Under the pieces are notes generated by a model. That model made no database searches, was not told the DNA's origin, and saw only the letters and a list, made by a program, of their open reading frames with translations. Below, piece after piece: positions 1 to 11,999 of a DNA stretch of 64,000 nt. The stretch covers positions 496,001 through 560,000 of the forward strand of contig CATKHW010000381.1 in NCBI GenBank assembly GCA_949752795.1, in the 5' to 3' direction. How positions within the stretch are numbered: position 1 is the first letter of the stretch; every line of letters begins with the position of its first letter. The stretch is from Hyperoodon ampullatus (lineage: Eukaryota > Chordata > Mammalia > Artiodactyla > Ziphiidae). The translations under genes were made by a program, and so were the position numbers.

Positions 1-1740
1 TGGATTCAGGTACGATGATTCTAAGTGAAATACGTCACACAAAAAAAGAAACTTATCATAAGATATCACTTATGAAGATCCTATAAACATGGCTACACTT
101 GAACTGAGTTAGGAAAGAGAACAGTGTCTCATATTTAGAAAACACTCTTATGCCTGCTTAAGGAGGAAGGAGAGGTGGGGTGATGCATAAAACCAGAGTT
201 TGATATAAGCAAAGGTACCGTTCCAAAAACCAACTATGGAATAGACAAGACCTACACCTTCCTCAGTGAAAGGGACTCAAAACCCCATATTTCCCGCAGA
301 GGAATATATCTGACTAGTAAGAATCTTAAAACCTATGTATTGATATGTCTCCGTAAGGGAATCAAGTATGTCTAGCCTGGCATAAACATGGCAGCGAGAA
401 TCAGCTCAAACCCACTATAAAAAGAATTTCAAAAACAAAACAAAAAAAAACTAGGAAATTCTTTACAATTCCTTCAGGGTCTCTGATGAAACCTGGAATG
501 ACCCTATCTACAACAACAGCTGGATGTGGCATAAGGAGGGACACTTGGGACTGAGAGGATTGGTGAGATTGGGTGAGCAAATGCAGACCCTTTAAAGCCC
601 AAATGCCTGGCACCCATTCCATGGGTCCCAACTCTCCAGGTTGTAGGGAATATTACTACAGCTATAACATGTACGGGAAACCTAGAGAAAGGACACACTG
701 TGAATACGAAATGTTTCTAAAACTCAACGAATAGTCCCTCTCCTGGTGCTCTGGTTTGACTTTACATCTGCTTTACTATCAACCTCCCAACTTGGAGAGA
801 CAGCCCCTTTAACTTCCTGGTTCGCACAGGTTGCCAAATTGGCAGAGGATGAAACGGAAGAGGGAGAACCAATGAGAGAGTAGCTGTTAGGTATTTTGAC
901 GGGCACATATCACTGTAATTTCCCGGCAGGAAGAAGAATTAACCAAAGTCTCAGCCACCCACCGGAAACCAGTATAGGTCCTGAACCAAAATTTTGGACT
1001 TGCGGTCAGCACACCAAAAATGAGTTGAAAAATGGAGCTCAGGGGCACAGCAATTCACAAACTGGCCGAGTAATAAAGGACAACTATCGTACAAAAATCT
1101 GTTGAGGAAAGGCAACGAGGTGGACTTGAAAGTGAGGCAGAATAGCAGGAAACAGATTTCAAGAGGTACGTTGGAATCGCCTTTAAAGCACAGGAAGAGG
1201 GGCACAACTTCGACAATGATGCACTTGGCCAAAAAGGGCGTATGCGTTTTCTCCTGAATATATTCAGGAGAAAACGCATACGCCCTTTTTGGCCAAGCAA
1301 GCAAGCGGGCAATGCAAATCTGCACTACAAAGAAGTGTCACTTCCCACCGGTCAAAACGGACATCCACAAAATGTGTAAAAACCAGAAAGGAAAGACATG
1401 CCCTGGAGAACAGGGAGCCTTGTTATGCTGATGGGCGGGATGTAAATTGCCAACTGCCTCTCTGGAGGAGTGCATTGTGTTCCCAAAATCATGTAAAGAA
1501 CAGAGCTACAGAGCTAAGAACACTTCCAGTCTAGGGAATATACCTTGGGAAAACTGAAAATCAATAAGACAGAGCCACCCCAAAATTTAGGGCTGCACTG
1601 CTTACAAGGACCTCAACTTGGATACACCTTAAGTATCACAGGAAATATAAAAATGGTTCAAAAAATTGTGGTACTTACGTACGATGGAATATCCCTCAGC
1701 CATGAAATCAATGTCATAAGACCAGTAGCAGCAAAATGGG
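1..1740 (+). repeat. Satellite unit 1 (1740 bp)
   Basis: Full-length unit starting at the window edge. It serves as the reference for the unit map: L1 3'UTR-like 1 to about 448, unrecognised about 449-1223, perfect 74 bp palindrome 1224-1297, L1 ORF2 C-terminus-like from about 1311 onward. It has the A-type ORF2-like block (gaggagtgcattgtg). Confidence 0.95.
1224..1297. repeat. Perfect 74 bp palindrome (reference copy)
   Basis: The left arm runs from cttggccaaaaagggcgta to the centre gaata|tattc, and the right arm is its exact reverse complement with no spacer. All 37 base pairs match; the next flanking pair (1223/1298) does not. The same symmetric element lies at this phase in every full unit. 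It is perfect also at 2963-3036, 7393-7466, 33014-33087, 34753-34826 and 47875-47948, and perfect over 72 bp at 49614-49685. Such a sequence can extrude as a cruciform or fold as a long hairpin. No function is evident from sequence. Confidence 0.97.
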
Positions 1741-2188
1741 TGGATTCAGGTACGATGATTCTAAGTGAAATAAGTCACACAGAAAAAGAAACTTATCATA
1801 AGATATCACTTATGAAGATCCTATAAACATGGCTACACTTGAACTGAGTTAGGAAAGAGAACAGTGTCTTATATTTAGAAAACACTCTTATGCCTGCTTA
1901 AGGGGGAAGGAGAGGTGGGGTGATGCATAAAACCAGAGTTTGATATAAGCACAGGTAGCGTTCCAAAAACCAACTATGGAATAGACAAGACCTACACCTT
2001 CCTCAGTGAAAGGGACTCAAAACACCATATTTCCCGCAGAGGAATATATCTGACTAGTAAGAATCTTAAAACCTATGTATTGATATGTCTCCGTAAGGGA
2101 ATCAAGTGTGTCTAGACTGGCATAAACATGGCAGCGAGAATCAGCTCAAACCCACTATAAAAAGGAATTTCAAAAACAAAACAAAAAA
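1311..2188 (+). pseudogene. Old L1 3' end embedded in the satellite unit (ORF2 C-terminus, 3'UTR, A-rich tail)
   Basis: Just after the palindrome the unit aligns with the ORF2 3' end of the intact L1 in this window. Unit text starting atgcaaatctgcactacaaag parallels atgcaaatcaaaactacaatg at 16279, and the translation MQICTTKKYHFPPVK in unit 7 parallels [15 protein letters not shown]. Further on, a frame reading KWVDSGTMILSEISHTEK parallels [18 protein letters not shown] of the intact ORF2. The match continues through a 3'UTR-like stretch to an A-rich end (aaaaacaaaacaaaaaa, about 2170-2188). Stops and indels mean it cannot encode a working protein. Every full unit carries the same segment; this entry describes the first complete one. 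Confidence 0.88.
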
Positions 2189-3479
2189 AGTAGGAAATTC
2201 TTTAGAATTCCTTCAGGGTCTCTGATGAAACCTGGAATGACCCTATCTACAACGACAGCTTGATGTGGCATAAGGAGGGACACTTGGGACTGAGACGATT
2301 GGTGAGATTGGGTCAGCAAATGCAGACCCTTTAAAGCACAAATGCCTGGCACCCATTCCATGGGTCCCAACTCTCCAGGTTGAAGGGAATATTACTACAG
2401 CTATAACATGTACGGGAAACCTAGAAAACGGACACACTGTGAATACGACAGGTTTCTAAAACTCAACGAATAGTCCCTCTCCTGGTGCTCCGGTTTGACT
2501 TTACATCTGCTTTACTATCAACCTCCCAACTTGGAGAGACAGCCCCTTTAACCTCCTGGTTCGCACAGGTTTCCAATTGGGCAGAGGATGAAAGGGAAGA
2601 GGGAGAACCAATGAGAGAGTAGCTGTTAGGCATTTGGACGGGCACATATCACTGTAATTTCCCGGCAGGAAGAAGAATTAACCAAAGTCTCAGCCACCCA
2701 CCTGGAAACAGTATAGGTCCTGAACCAAAATTTTGGACGTGCGGTCAGCTCACCAAAAACGAGTTGAAAAATGGAGCTCAGGGGCACAGCAATTCACAAA
2801 CTGGCCGAGTAATAAAGGACAACTATCGTCCAAAAATCTGTTGAGGGAAGGCAATGAGGCAGACTTGAAAGCGAGGCAGAATAGCAGGAAACAGATTTCA
2901 AGAGGGACGTTGGAATCACCTTTAAAGCACAGGAAGAAGGGCACAACTTCGACAATGATGCACTTGGCCAAAAAGGGCGTATGCGTTTTCTCCTGAATAT
3001 ATTCAGGAGAAAACGCATACGCCCTTTTTGGCCAAGCAAGCAAGCGGGCAATGCAAATCTGCACTACAAAGAAGTATCACTTCCCACCGGTCAAAAGGGA
3101 CATCCACAAAATGTGTAAAAACCAGAAAGGCAAGACAGGCCCTGGAGAACAGGGAGCCTTGTTATGCTGATGGGCGGGATGTAAATTGCCAACTGCCTCT
3201 CTGGAGGAGTGCTTTGTGTTCCCTAAAACAAGTAAAGAACAGAGCTACAGAGACAAGGGCACTTCCAGTCTAGGGAATATACCTTGGGAAAACTGAAAAT
3301 CAATAAGACAGAGCCACCCCAAAATTTAGGGCTGCACTGCTTACAAGGACCTCAACTTGGGTACACCTTAAATATCCCAGGAAATATAAAAATGGTTCAA
3401 AAAATTGTGGTACTTACGTACGCTGGAATATCCCTCAGCCATGAAATCAATGTCATAAGACCAGGAGCAGCAAAATGGG
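1741..3479 (+). repeat. Satellite unit 2 (1739 bp)
   Basis: Full unit with a perfect 74 bp palindrome at 2963-3036 and an A-type ORF2-like block. A substitution near 3540 in the next unit's start truncates the ORF2-like frame that begins at 3284 in this unit. Confidence 0.95.
2189..2962. repeat. Unrecognised part of the satellite unit (about 775 bp)
   Basis: This is the stretch between the A-rich L1 tail and the palindrome, shown for unit 2. It does not resemble L1 and I cannot assign it to a known family. It has no convincing coding frame, tRNA-like A/B boxes or terminal repeats that I can see. Short frames of 60-90 codons recur only because the units are similar. It could come from an old LTR or other repeat, or be unique DNA captured at the origin of the satellite. 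Confidence 0.6.
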
Positions 3480-5218
3480 TGGATTCAGGTACGATGTTTC
3501 TAAGTGAAATAAGTCACACAGAAAAAGAAACTTATCATTAGATATCACTTATGAAGATCCTGTAAACATGGCTACACTTGAACTGAGTTAGGAAAGAGAA
3601 GAGTGTCTCACATTTAGAAAACACTCTTATGCCTGCTTAAGGGGGAAGGAGAGGTGGGGTTATGCATAAAACCAGAGTTTGATATAAGCACAGGTACCGT
3701 TCCAAAAACCAACTATGGAATAGACAAGACCTACACCTTCCTCAGTGAAAGGGACTCAAAACACCATATATCCCGCAGAGGAATATATCTGGCTAGTAAG
3801 AATCTTAAAACCTATGTATTGATATGTCTCCGTAAGGGAATAGAGTGTGTTTAGACTGGCATAAGCAAGGCAGCGAGAATCAGCTCAAAGCCACTATAAA
3901 AAGGAATTTCAAAAACAAAACAAAAAAACTGGGAAATTCTTTACAATTCCTTCAGGGTCTCTTATGAAACCTATAATGACCCTATATACAATGACAACTG
4001 GATGTGGCATAAGGCTGGACACTTGGGACTGAGACGATTGTTGAGATTGGTTGATCAAATGCAGACCCTTTAAAGCACAAATGCCTGGCACCCATTCCAT
4101 GGGTCCCAACTCTCCAGGTTGAAGGGAATATTACTACAGCTATAACATGTACTGGAAACCTAGAGAACGGACACAGTGTGAATACGAAAGGTATCTAAAA
4201 CTCAACGAATAGTCCCTCTCCTGGTGCTCCGGTTTGACTTTCCATCTGCTTTACTATCAACCTCCCAACTTGGAGAGATAGCCCCTGTAACCTCCTAGTT
4301 TGCACAGGTTGCCAATTTGGCAGAGGATGAAAGGGAATAGGGAGAACCAATGAGAGAGTAGCTGTTAGGCATTTGGACGGGCACATATCACTCTAACTTC
4401 CCGGCAGGAAGAAGAATTAACCAAAGTCTCAGCCACCCACCGGGAACCAGTATAGGTCCTGAACCAAAATGTTGGACTTGCGGTCAGATCACCAAAAACG
4501 AGTTGAAAAATGGAGCTCAGTGGCAAAGCAATTCACAAACTGGCCGACTAATAAAGGACAACTATCGTCCAAAAATCTGTTTAGGGAAGGCAACGAGGCG
4601 GACTTGAAAGCGAGGCAGAATAGCAGGAAACAGATTTCACGAGGTACATTGGATTCGACTTTAAAGCACAGGAAGAGGGGCACAACTTCGACAATGATGC
4701 ACTTGGCCAAAAAGGGCGTATGCGTTTTCTCCTGAATATATTCAGGAGAAAACGCATACGCCCCTTTTGGGAAAGCAAGCAAGCGGGCAATGCAAATCTG
4801 CACTACAAAGAAGTATCACTTCCCACCGGTCAAAACGGACATCCACAAAATGTGTAAAAACCAGAAAGGCAAGACAGGCCCTGGAGAACAGGGAGCCTTG
4901 TTAGGCTGATGGGCGGGATGTAAATTGCCAACTGCCTCTCTGGAGTAGTACATTGTGTTCCCTAAAACAAGTAAAGAACAGAGCTACAGAGCCAAGGGCA
5001 CTTCCAGTCTAGGGAATATACCTTGGGAAAACTGAAAATCAATAAGACAGAGCCACCCCAATATTTAGGGCTGCACTGCTTACAAGGACCTCAACTTGGG
5101 TACACCTTAAATATCCTAGGAAATATAAAAATGGTTCAAAAAATTGTGGTACTTACGTACGATGGAATATCCCTCAGCCAGGAAATCAATGTCATAAGAC
5201 CAGTAGCAGCAAAATGGG
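3480..5218 (+). repeat. Satellite unit 3 (1739 bp)
   Basis: Full unit. The palindrome is at 4702-4775, with the far end of the right arm altered (ttttgggaaag instead of tttttggccaag), so the outer pairs are lost. The ORF2-like block is a variant A type (gagtagtacattgtg). Confidence 0.94.
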
Positions 5219-6170
5219 TTGATTCAGGTACGATGATTCTAAGTGAAATAAGTCACACAGAAAAAGAAACTTATCATAAGATATCACTTATGAAGATCCT
5301 GTAAACATGGCTACACTTGAACTGAGTTAGGAAAGAGAACAGTGTCTCCCATTTAGAAAACACTCTTATGCCTGCTTAAGGGGGAAGGAGAGGTGGGGTG
5401 ATGCATAAAACCAGAGTTTGATATAAACACAGGTACCGTTCCAAAAACCAACTATGGAATAGACAAGACCTACACCTTCCTCAGTGAAAGGGACTCAAAA
5501 CCCCATATTTCCCGCAGAGGAATATATCTGACTAGTAAGAATCTTAAAACCTATGTATTGATATGTCTCCGTAAGGGAATCAAGTGTGTCTAGACTGGCA
5601 TAAATATGGCAGTGAGAATCAGCTCAAACCCACTATAACAAGGAATTTCAAAAACGAAACAAAAAAACTGGGAAATTCTTTACAATTCCTTCAGGGTCTC
5701 TGATGAAACCTGGAATGACCCTATCTACAACAACAGCTGGATGTGGCATAAGGAGGGACACTTGGGACTGAGAGGATTGGTGAGAGTGGGTGAGCAAATG
5801 CAGACCCTTTAAAGCAATAATGCCTGGTACCCATTCCATGGGTCACAACTCTCTAGGTTGAAGGGAATATTACTACAGCTATAACATGTACGGGAAACCT
5901 AGAGAACGGACACACTGTGAATACGAAAGGTTTCTAAAACTGAACGAATAGTCCCTCTCCTGGTGCTCCGGTTTGACTTTCCATCTGCTTTACTATCAAT
6001 CTCCCAACTTGGAGAGACAGACCCTTTAACCTCCTGGTCGCACAGGTTTCCAATTTGGCAGAGGATGAAAGGGAAGAGGGAGAAGCAATGAGAGAGTAGC
6101 TGTTAGGCATTTGGGCGGAATATACTTCAGCCATGAAATGAATGTCATAAACCAGTAGCAGCAAAATGGG
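5219..6170 (+). repeat. Satellite unit 4, internally deleted (952 bp)
   Basis: About 786 bp is missing. At 6110-6120 the text passes from the middle of the unrecognised part (gttaggcatttgg) straight into the end of the ORF2-like part (gcggaatat). The palindrome and most of the ORF2-like block are absent. The same junction with the same nearby variants (aaatgaatg, cataaacca) occurs in unit 23. Confidence 0.93.
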
Positions 6171-7907
6171 TGGATTCAGGTACGATGATTCTAAGTGAAA
6201 TAAGTCACACAGAAAAAGAAACTTATCATAAGATATCACTTATGAAGATCCTGTAAACATGGATACACTTGAACTGAGTTAGGAAAGAAGACATTGTCTC
6301 ATATTAAGAAAACACTCTTATGCCTGCTTAAGGGGGAAGGAGAGGTGGGGTGATGCATAAAACCAGAGTTTGATATAAGCACAGGTACCGTTCCAAAAAC
6401 CAACTATGGAATAGACAAGACCTACACCTTCCTCAGTGAAAGGGACTCAAAGCCCCATATTTCCCGCAGAGGAATATATCTGACTAGTAAGAATCTTAAA
6501 ACCTATGTATTGATATGTCTCCGTAAGGGAATCAAGTATGTCTAGACGGGCATAAACATGGCAGCGAGAATCAGCTCAAACCCACTATAAAAAGGAATTT
6601 CAAAAACAAAACAAAAAAACTGGGAAATTCTTTCCAATTCCTTCAGGGTCTCTGATGAAACCTGGAATGACCCTATCTACAATGACAGCTGGATGTGGCA
6701 TAAGCCTGGACACCTGGGGCTGAGAGGATTGGTGAGATTGGGTGAGCAAATGCAGACCCTTTAAAGCAATAATGCATGGCACCCATTCCATGGGTCCCAA
6801 CTCTCCAGGTTGATGGGAATATTACTACAGTTATAACATGTACGGGAAACCTAGAGAACGGACACACTGTGAATATGAAAGGTTTCTAAAACTCAACGAA
6901 TAGTCCCTCTACTGGTGCTCCGGTTTGGCTTTCCATCTGCTTTACTATCAATCTCCCAACTTGGAGAGACAGCCCCTTTAACCTCCTGGGTCGCACAGGT
7001 TTCCAATTTGGCAGAGGATGAAAGGGAAGAGGGAGAACCAATGAGAGAGTAGCTGTTAGGCATTTGGACGGGCACATATCACTCTAACTTCCAGGCAGGA
7101 AGAAGAATTAACCAAAGTCTCAGCCCCCCACCGGGAAGCAGCATAGGTCCTGAACCAAAATTCTGGACTTGCGGTCAGCTCACAAAAAACGAGTTGAAAA
7201 ATGGAGCTCAGGGGCACAGCAATTCACAAACTGGCCGAGTAATAAAGGACAACTATCGTCCAAAAATCTGTTGAGGGAAGGCAACGAGGCGGACTTGAAA
7301 ACGAGGCAGAATAGCAGGAAACAGATTTCAAGAGGTACGTTGGAATCACCTTTAAAGCACAGGAAGAGGGGCACAACTTCGACAATGATGCACTTGGCCA
7401 AAAAGGGCGTATGCGTTTTCTCCTGAATATATTCAGGAGAAAACGCATACGCCCTTTTTGGCCAAGCAAAAAGCGGGCAATGCAAATCTGCACTACAAAG
7501 TAGTATCACTTCCCACCAGTCAAAAGGGACATCCACAAAATGTGTAAAAACCAGAAAGGCAAGACAGGCCCTGGAGAACAGGGAGCCTTGTTATGCTGAT
7601 GGGCGGGATGTAAATTGCCTACTGCCTCTATGGAGGAGTATATTGTGTTCCCTAAAATAAGTAAAGAACAGAGCTAAAGAGCCAAGGGCATTTCCAGTCT
7701 AGGGAATATACCTTGGGAAAACTGAAAATCAATAAGACAGAGCCACCCCAAAATTTAGGGCTGCACTGCTTACAAGGACCTCAACTTCGGTACAGCTTAA
7801 ATATCCCAGGAAATATGAAAATGGTTCAAAAATTGTGGTACTTACATACGATTGAATATCCCTCAGCCATGAAATCAATGTCATAAGACCAGAAGCAGCA
7901 AAATGGG
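6171..7907 (+). repeat. Satellite unit 5 (1737 bp)
   Basis: Full unit with a perfect palindrome at 7393-7466 and the B-type ORF2-like block (ctatggaggagtatattg, gcatttccag). The right flank of the palindrome reads gcaaaaagcggg rather than gcaagcaagcggg. A one-base loss in the A run near 7830 closes the ORF2-like frame. It begins with the gaagacattgtctc variant shared with units 6, 10 and 28. Confidence 0.94.
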
Positions 7908-9644
7908 TGGATTCAGGTACGATGATTCTAAGTGAAATAAGTCACAGAGAAAAAGAAACTTATCATAAGATATCACTTATGAAGATCCTGTAAACATGGC
8001 TACACTTGAACTGAGTTAGGAAAGAAGACATTGTCTCATATTAAGAAAACACTCTTATGCCTGCTTAAGGGGGAAGGAGAGGTGGGGTGATGCATAAAAC
8101 CAGAGTTTGATATAAGCACAGGTACCGTTCCAAAAACCAACTATGGAATAGACAAGACCTACACCTTCCTCAGTGAAAGGGACTCAAAACCCCATATTTC
8201 CCGCAGAGGAATATATCTGACTAGTAAGAATCTTAAAACCTATGTATTGATATGTCTCCGTAAGGGAATCAAGTATGTCTAGACTGGCATAAACATGGCA
8301 GCGAGAATCAGCTCAAACCCACTATAAAAAGGAATTTCAAAAACAAAACAAAAAAACTGGGCAATTCTTTACAATTCCTTCAGGGTCTCTGATGAAACCT
8401 GGAATGACCCTATCTACAACAACAGCTGGCTGTGGCATAAGGCTGGACACTTGGGACTGAGAGGATTGGTGAGATTGGGTGAGCAAATGCAGACCCTTTA
8501 AAGCAATAATGCATGGCACCCATTCCATGGGTCCCAACTCTCCAGGTTGATGGGAATATTACTACAGTTATAACATGTACGGGAAACCTAGAGAACGGAC
8601 ACACTGTGAATATGAAAGGTTTCTAAAACTCAACGAATAGTCCCTCTCCTGGTGCTCCGGTTTGGCTTTCCGTCTGCTTTACTATCAATCTCCCAACTTG
8701 GAGAGACAGCCCCTTTAACCTCCTGGTTCGCACAGGTTTCCAATTTGGCAGAGGATGAAAGGGAAGAGGGAGAACCAATGAGAGAGTAGCTGTTAGGCAT
8801 TTGGACGGGCACATATCACTCTAACTTCCCGGCAGGAAGAAGAATTAACCAAAGTCTCAGCCCCCCACTGGGAAGCAGCATAGGTCCTGAACCAAAATTC
8901 TGGACTTGCGGTCAGCTCACAAAAAACGAGTTGAAAAATGGAGCTCAGTGGCACAGCAATTCACAAACTGGCCGAGTAATAAAGGACAACTATCGTCCAA
9001 AAATCTGTTGAGGGAAGGCAACGAGGCAGACTTGAAAGCGAGGCAGAATAGCAGGAAACAGATATCAAGAGGTACGTTGGAATCGCCTTTAAAGCACAGG
9101 AAGAGGGGCACAACTTCGACAATGATGCACTTGGCCAAAAAGGGCGTATGCGTTTTCTCCTGAATATATTCAGGAAAAAACGCATACGCCCTTTTTGGCC
9201 AAGCAAAAAGCAGGCATTGCAAATGTGCACTGCAAAGTAGTATCACTTCCCACCGGTCAAAAGGGACATCCACAAAATGTGTAAAAACCAGAAAGGCAAG
9301 ACAGGCCCTGGAGAACAGGGAGCCTTGTTATGCTGATGGGCGGGATGTAAATTGCCTACTGCCTCTATGGAGGAGTATATTGTGTTCCCTAAAATAAGTA
9401 AAGAACAGAGCTAAAGAGCCAAGGGCATTTCCAGTCTAGGGAATATACCTTGGGAAAACTGAAAATCAATAAGAGAGATCCACCCCAAAATTTAGGGCTG
9501 CACTGCTTACAAGGACCTCAACTTGGGTACACCTTAAATATCCCAGGAAATATGAAAATGGTTCAAAAATTGTGGTACTTACATACGATTGAATATCCCT
9601 CAGCCATGAAATCAATGTCATAAGACCAGAAGCAGCAAAATGGG
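7908..9644 (+). repeat. Satellite unit 6 (1737 bp)
   Basis: Full B-type unit. The palindrome at 9130-9203 has a single mismatch (a for g at 9176). It shares the gaagacattgtctc block with unit 5. Confidence 0.94.
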
Positions 9645-9837
9645 TGGATTCAGGTACGATGATTCTAAGTGAAATAAGTCACAGAGAAAAAGAAACTTAT
9701 CATAAGATATCACTTATGAAGATCCTGTAAACATGGCTACACTTGAACTGAGTTAGGAAAGAGAACAGAGTCTCACATTTAGAAAACACTCTTATGCCTG
9801 CTTAAGGGGGAAGGAGAGGTGGGGTGATGCATAAAAC

Positions 9838-9847
9838 CAGAGTTTGA
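9838..9847 (+). repeat. Target-site duplication of L1, left copy
   Basis: cagagtttga precedes the L1 5' end and recurs exactly at 17141-17150 after the poly(A). Uninterrupted units have this sequence once, in ataaaaccagagtttgatat. With one base lost on the right side the duplication could be longer (aaaaccagagtttga). Confidence 0.92.
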
Positions 9848-9854
9848 GCCAGAG

Positions 9855-9865
9855 GAAGATGGCAG
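9855..9865 (+). promoter_or_regulatory. YY1-like site at the L1 5' end
   Basis: gaagatggcag lies 8-18 bases into the element. An aagatggc core near the first base is the YY1-type site that positions transcription start in other mammalian L1s. This is a motif match only. Confidence 0.5.
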
Positions 9866-10730
9866 AAGAGTAAGACGCGGAGATCACCTTCCTCCCCACA
9901 GATACATCAGAAATTCATCTACACGTGGAACAACTCCAACAGAATACCTACTGAACGCTGACAGAAGACCTCAGACCCCCCAAAAGGCAAGAAACTCCCC
10001 ACATACCTGGGTAGGTCAAAAGAAAAAAAAGAATAAACAGAGACAATAGGATATGGACGGGAGCTGCACCAGTGGGAGGGAGCCGTGAAGGAGGGAAGGT
10101 TTCTACACACTACAAGCCCCTTCGAGGGCGGAGACTGCAGGTGGCGGAGGGGGAAAGCTTCGGAGTAGCAGAGGAGAGCACAGCAACAGGGGTGTGGAGG
10201 GCAAAGCGGAGAGATTTTGGCACAGAGGATTGGTGCCCTCAGGCACACACCAGCCCGAGAGACTTGTCTGCTCGGCCGCCAGGGCGGGCGGGGCTGGGAC
10301 CTGAGGCTCGGGTATCGGCTTTCAGTCGGAGCTCAGGGAGAGGTCTGGGGCTGGCGGCAGGAAGAGACCCTGAAGGGGTTAGTGCTAGCCCGGAGGGAGT
10401 CCGGGGAAAGGGTCTGGAGCTACCGGAGAGGCAAGAGACTTTTTTCCCTTTTGTTGCCTGGTGCGCGAGGAGAGGGCATTCCCCTCCCGCCCCTCTGCCT
10501 GAGTGAGCCAGAGCCCCCGAATCAGCGGCTCCTTTAAACCCGTCCTGTCTGAGCGAAGAACGGACGCCCTCCGGCGACCTATGCGCAGAGGCGGGGCCAG
10601 GTCCAAGGCTGAGACCCGGGAGCTGTGAGAGCAGAGACAGGGAAATCTCTCTGTGCAGCCTCCGAGGCAGCGGATTAAAGCTCCACGGTCCATTTGATGT
10701 GCCCTGCGTCTGTGGAGTGCATGAATGGAC

Positions 10731-10950
10731 AGCGAATCATCCCCAATTGAGGAAGTGGACCTTGAGGACAAGATTTAAGACTTCCCCCCTTTTTTTTTTC
10801 CTCTTTTTACAACGAATTATCTCAAATTAAGGAGGTGGACTTAGCAAGATTTCAGACTTTTCACCCTTTTCCTCTTTTTACAACGAATTATCCCAAATCG
10901 AGGAGGTGGACTTGGAGAGCAAGATTTTTGATTTTTCCCCCTGCTCTCTT
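10731..10950 (+). repeat. Three diverged tandem copies of a 71-80 bp repeat in the L1 5'UTR
   Basis: The phrase cgaatt/cat...aaatt...gaggaggtggactt...aagattt followed by a pyrimidine run recurs near 10732, 10811 and 10882. The spacing is about 79 and 71 bases. It may be a relic of monomer-type 5'UTR growth. Confidence 0.75.
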
Positions 10951-11117
10951 TTTGTGAATGTGTATGTGTAATCTTCTGTGTAAGATTCTCTCTGTATAGC
11001 TTTGCTTCCACCATATGTCCCAGGGTTCTTTCGGTCCGTGTTTTTTATCAATAATTACTTTTTAATTTTAATAACGCTACTATATTTCATACTTTATTCT
11101 ATTTTACTTTACCTGCT

Positions 11118-11460
11118 CTTTCTTTTTTTCCTCCCTTCCCTTCCTCCCTCTCTCCCTCCGCTCCTCCTTTCCTTCTTTCTTTTTCTTACCTCCATCCCTC
11201 CCTCCCTCCCACCCTTCTTCTTTCCACTTTCTTTTTCTTTCCTTCCTCCCTCCCTCCCTCCCTCCTGTCTTTCTTTCTTTCTTTCCTTCCTCCCTCCCTC
11301 CCTCTCTTCTTCCATTCACTCTTCCTTTTGCTTTCATTCCTCCCTCCCTCCCTCCTTTCTTTCCTTTCTTTCCATCCTTCCTCCCTCCCTCCTTTCTTTC
11401 TTTATTCCTTCCTTCCTTACTTCCCTTCTTCCTTTCTTTCAATCTCTCTTTCTTTCTTCT
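11118..11460 (+). repeat. Polypyrimidine (ctttc/ccctc) low-complexity tract in the L1 5'UTR
   Basis: About 340 bases are almost only C and T on the + strand, made of cttt and ccct-type runs such as tccctccctccctcc. The reading frame across it (Ser-Leu-Pro-Pro repeats) and its antisense are composition artefacts. Such mirror-like homopurine-homopyrimidine tracts can form triplex DNA. Confidence 0.9.
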
Positions 11461-11999
11461 ACTAATTATTTCTTTCTACTTTTTCTCACTGTTATTCTGA
11501 GCTGGGTGGATGAAAGGCTCTTGGTGCTGCAGCCAGGAGTCAGTGCTGTGCCTCTGAAGTGGGAGAGCCAACTTCAGGACACGGTTCCACAAGAGACCTC
11601 CCAGCTCCACATAATATCAAGCAGCGAAAATCTCCCAGGGATCTCCATCTCAACACCAGCACCCAGCTTCAGTCAACGACCAGCAAGCTACAGTGCTGGT
11701 CACCCTATGCCAAGCAACTAGCAAGGCAGGAACACAACCCCACCCATTAGCAGAGAGGATACCTAAAAACATAATAAGGCCACAGGCACCCCAAAACACA
11801 CCACCAGACGTGGACCTGTCCACCAGAAAGACAAGATCGAGCTTCAACCACCAGAACACAGGCATTAGTCCCCCCCACCAGGAAGCCTACACAACCTACT
11901 GAAACAACCTTAGCCACGGGGGACAGACACCAAAAACAACGGGAACTACGAATCTGCAGCCTGCAAAAAGGAGACCCCAAACACAGTAACATAAGCAAA

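Larger units (their letters stand above)
9848..11999 (+). promoter_or_regulatory. L1 5'UTR with internal promoter region
   Basis: The segment from the 5' end of the element to the ORF1 start. Its first 800 bases or so are GC-rich with many CpG sites. It continues into three diverged copies of a 71-80 bp repeat (about 10731-10950), a long polypyrimidine tract, and an AC-rich stretch before ORF1. By analogy with other mammalian L1s it carries an internal RNA polymerase II promoter. Open frames here (for example 10072-10506) show no recognisable protein and I treat them as chance. Confidence 0.85.

Noticed and set aside
1200..1300. CENP-B box near the palindrome (cttcgacaatgatgcac) as a sign of a centromeric satellite
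   Set aside because: It has the TTCG core but lacks the required downstream A and CGGG positions. No other match was seen in the unit.
10072..10771. Overlapping frames of 106-144 codons on both strands in the L1 5'UTR
   Set aside because: GC-rich promoter DNA lacks stops by chance, and no recognisable protein is present. I did not call an ORF0, which is defined in primate L1s.
11002..11721. A 239-codon Ser/Leu/Pro-rich frame and its antisense Lys/Glu/Gly-rich frames
   Set aside because: They arise from the polypyrimidine tract of the L1 5'UTR; there is no domain or start context, and they are low-complexity composition only.
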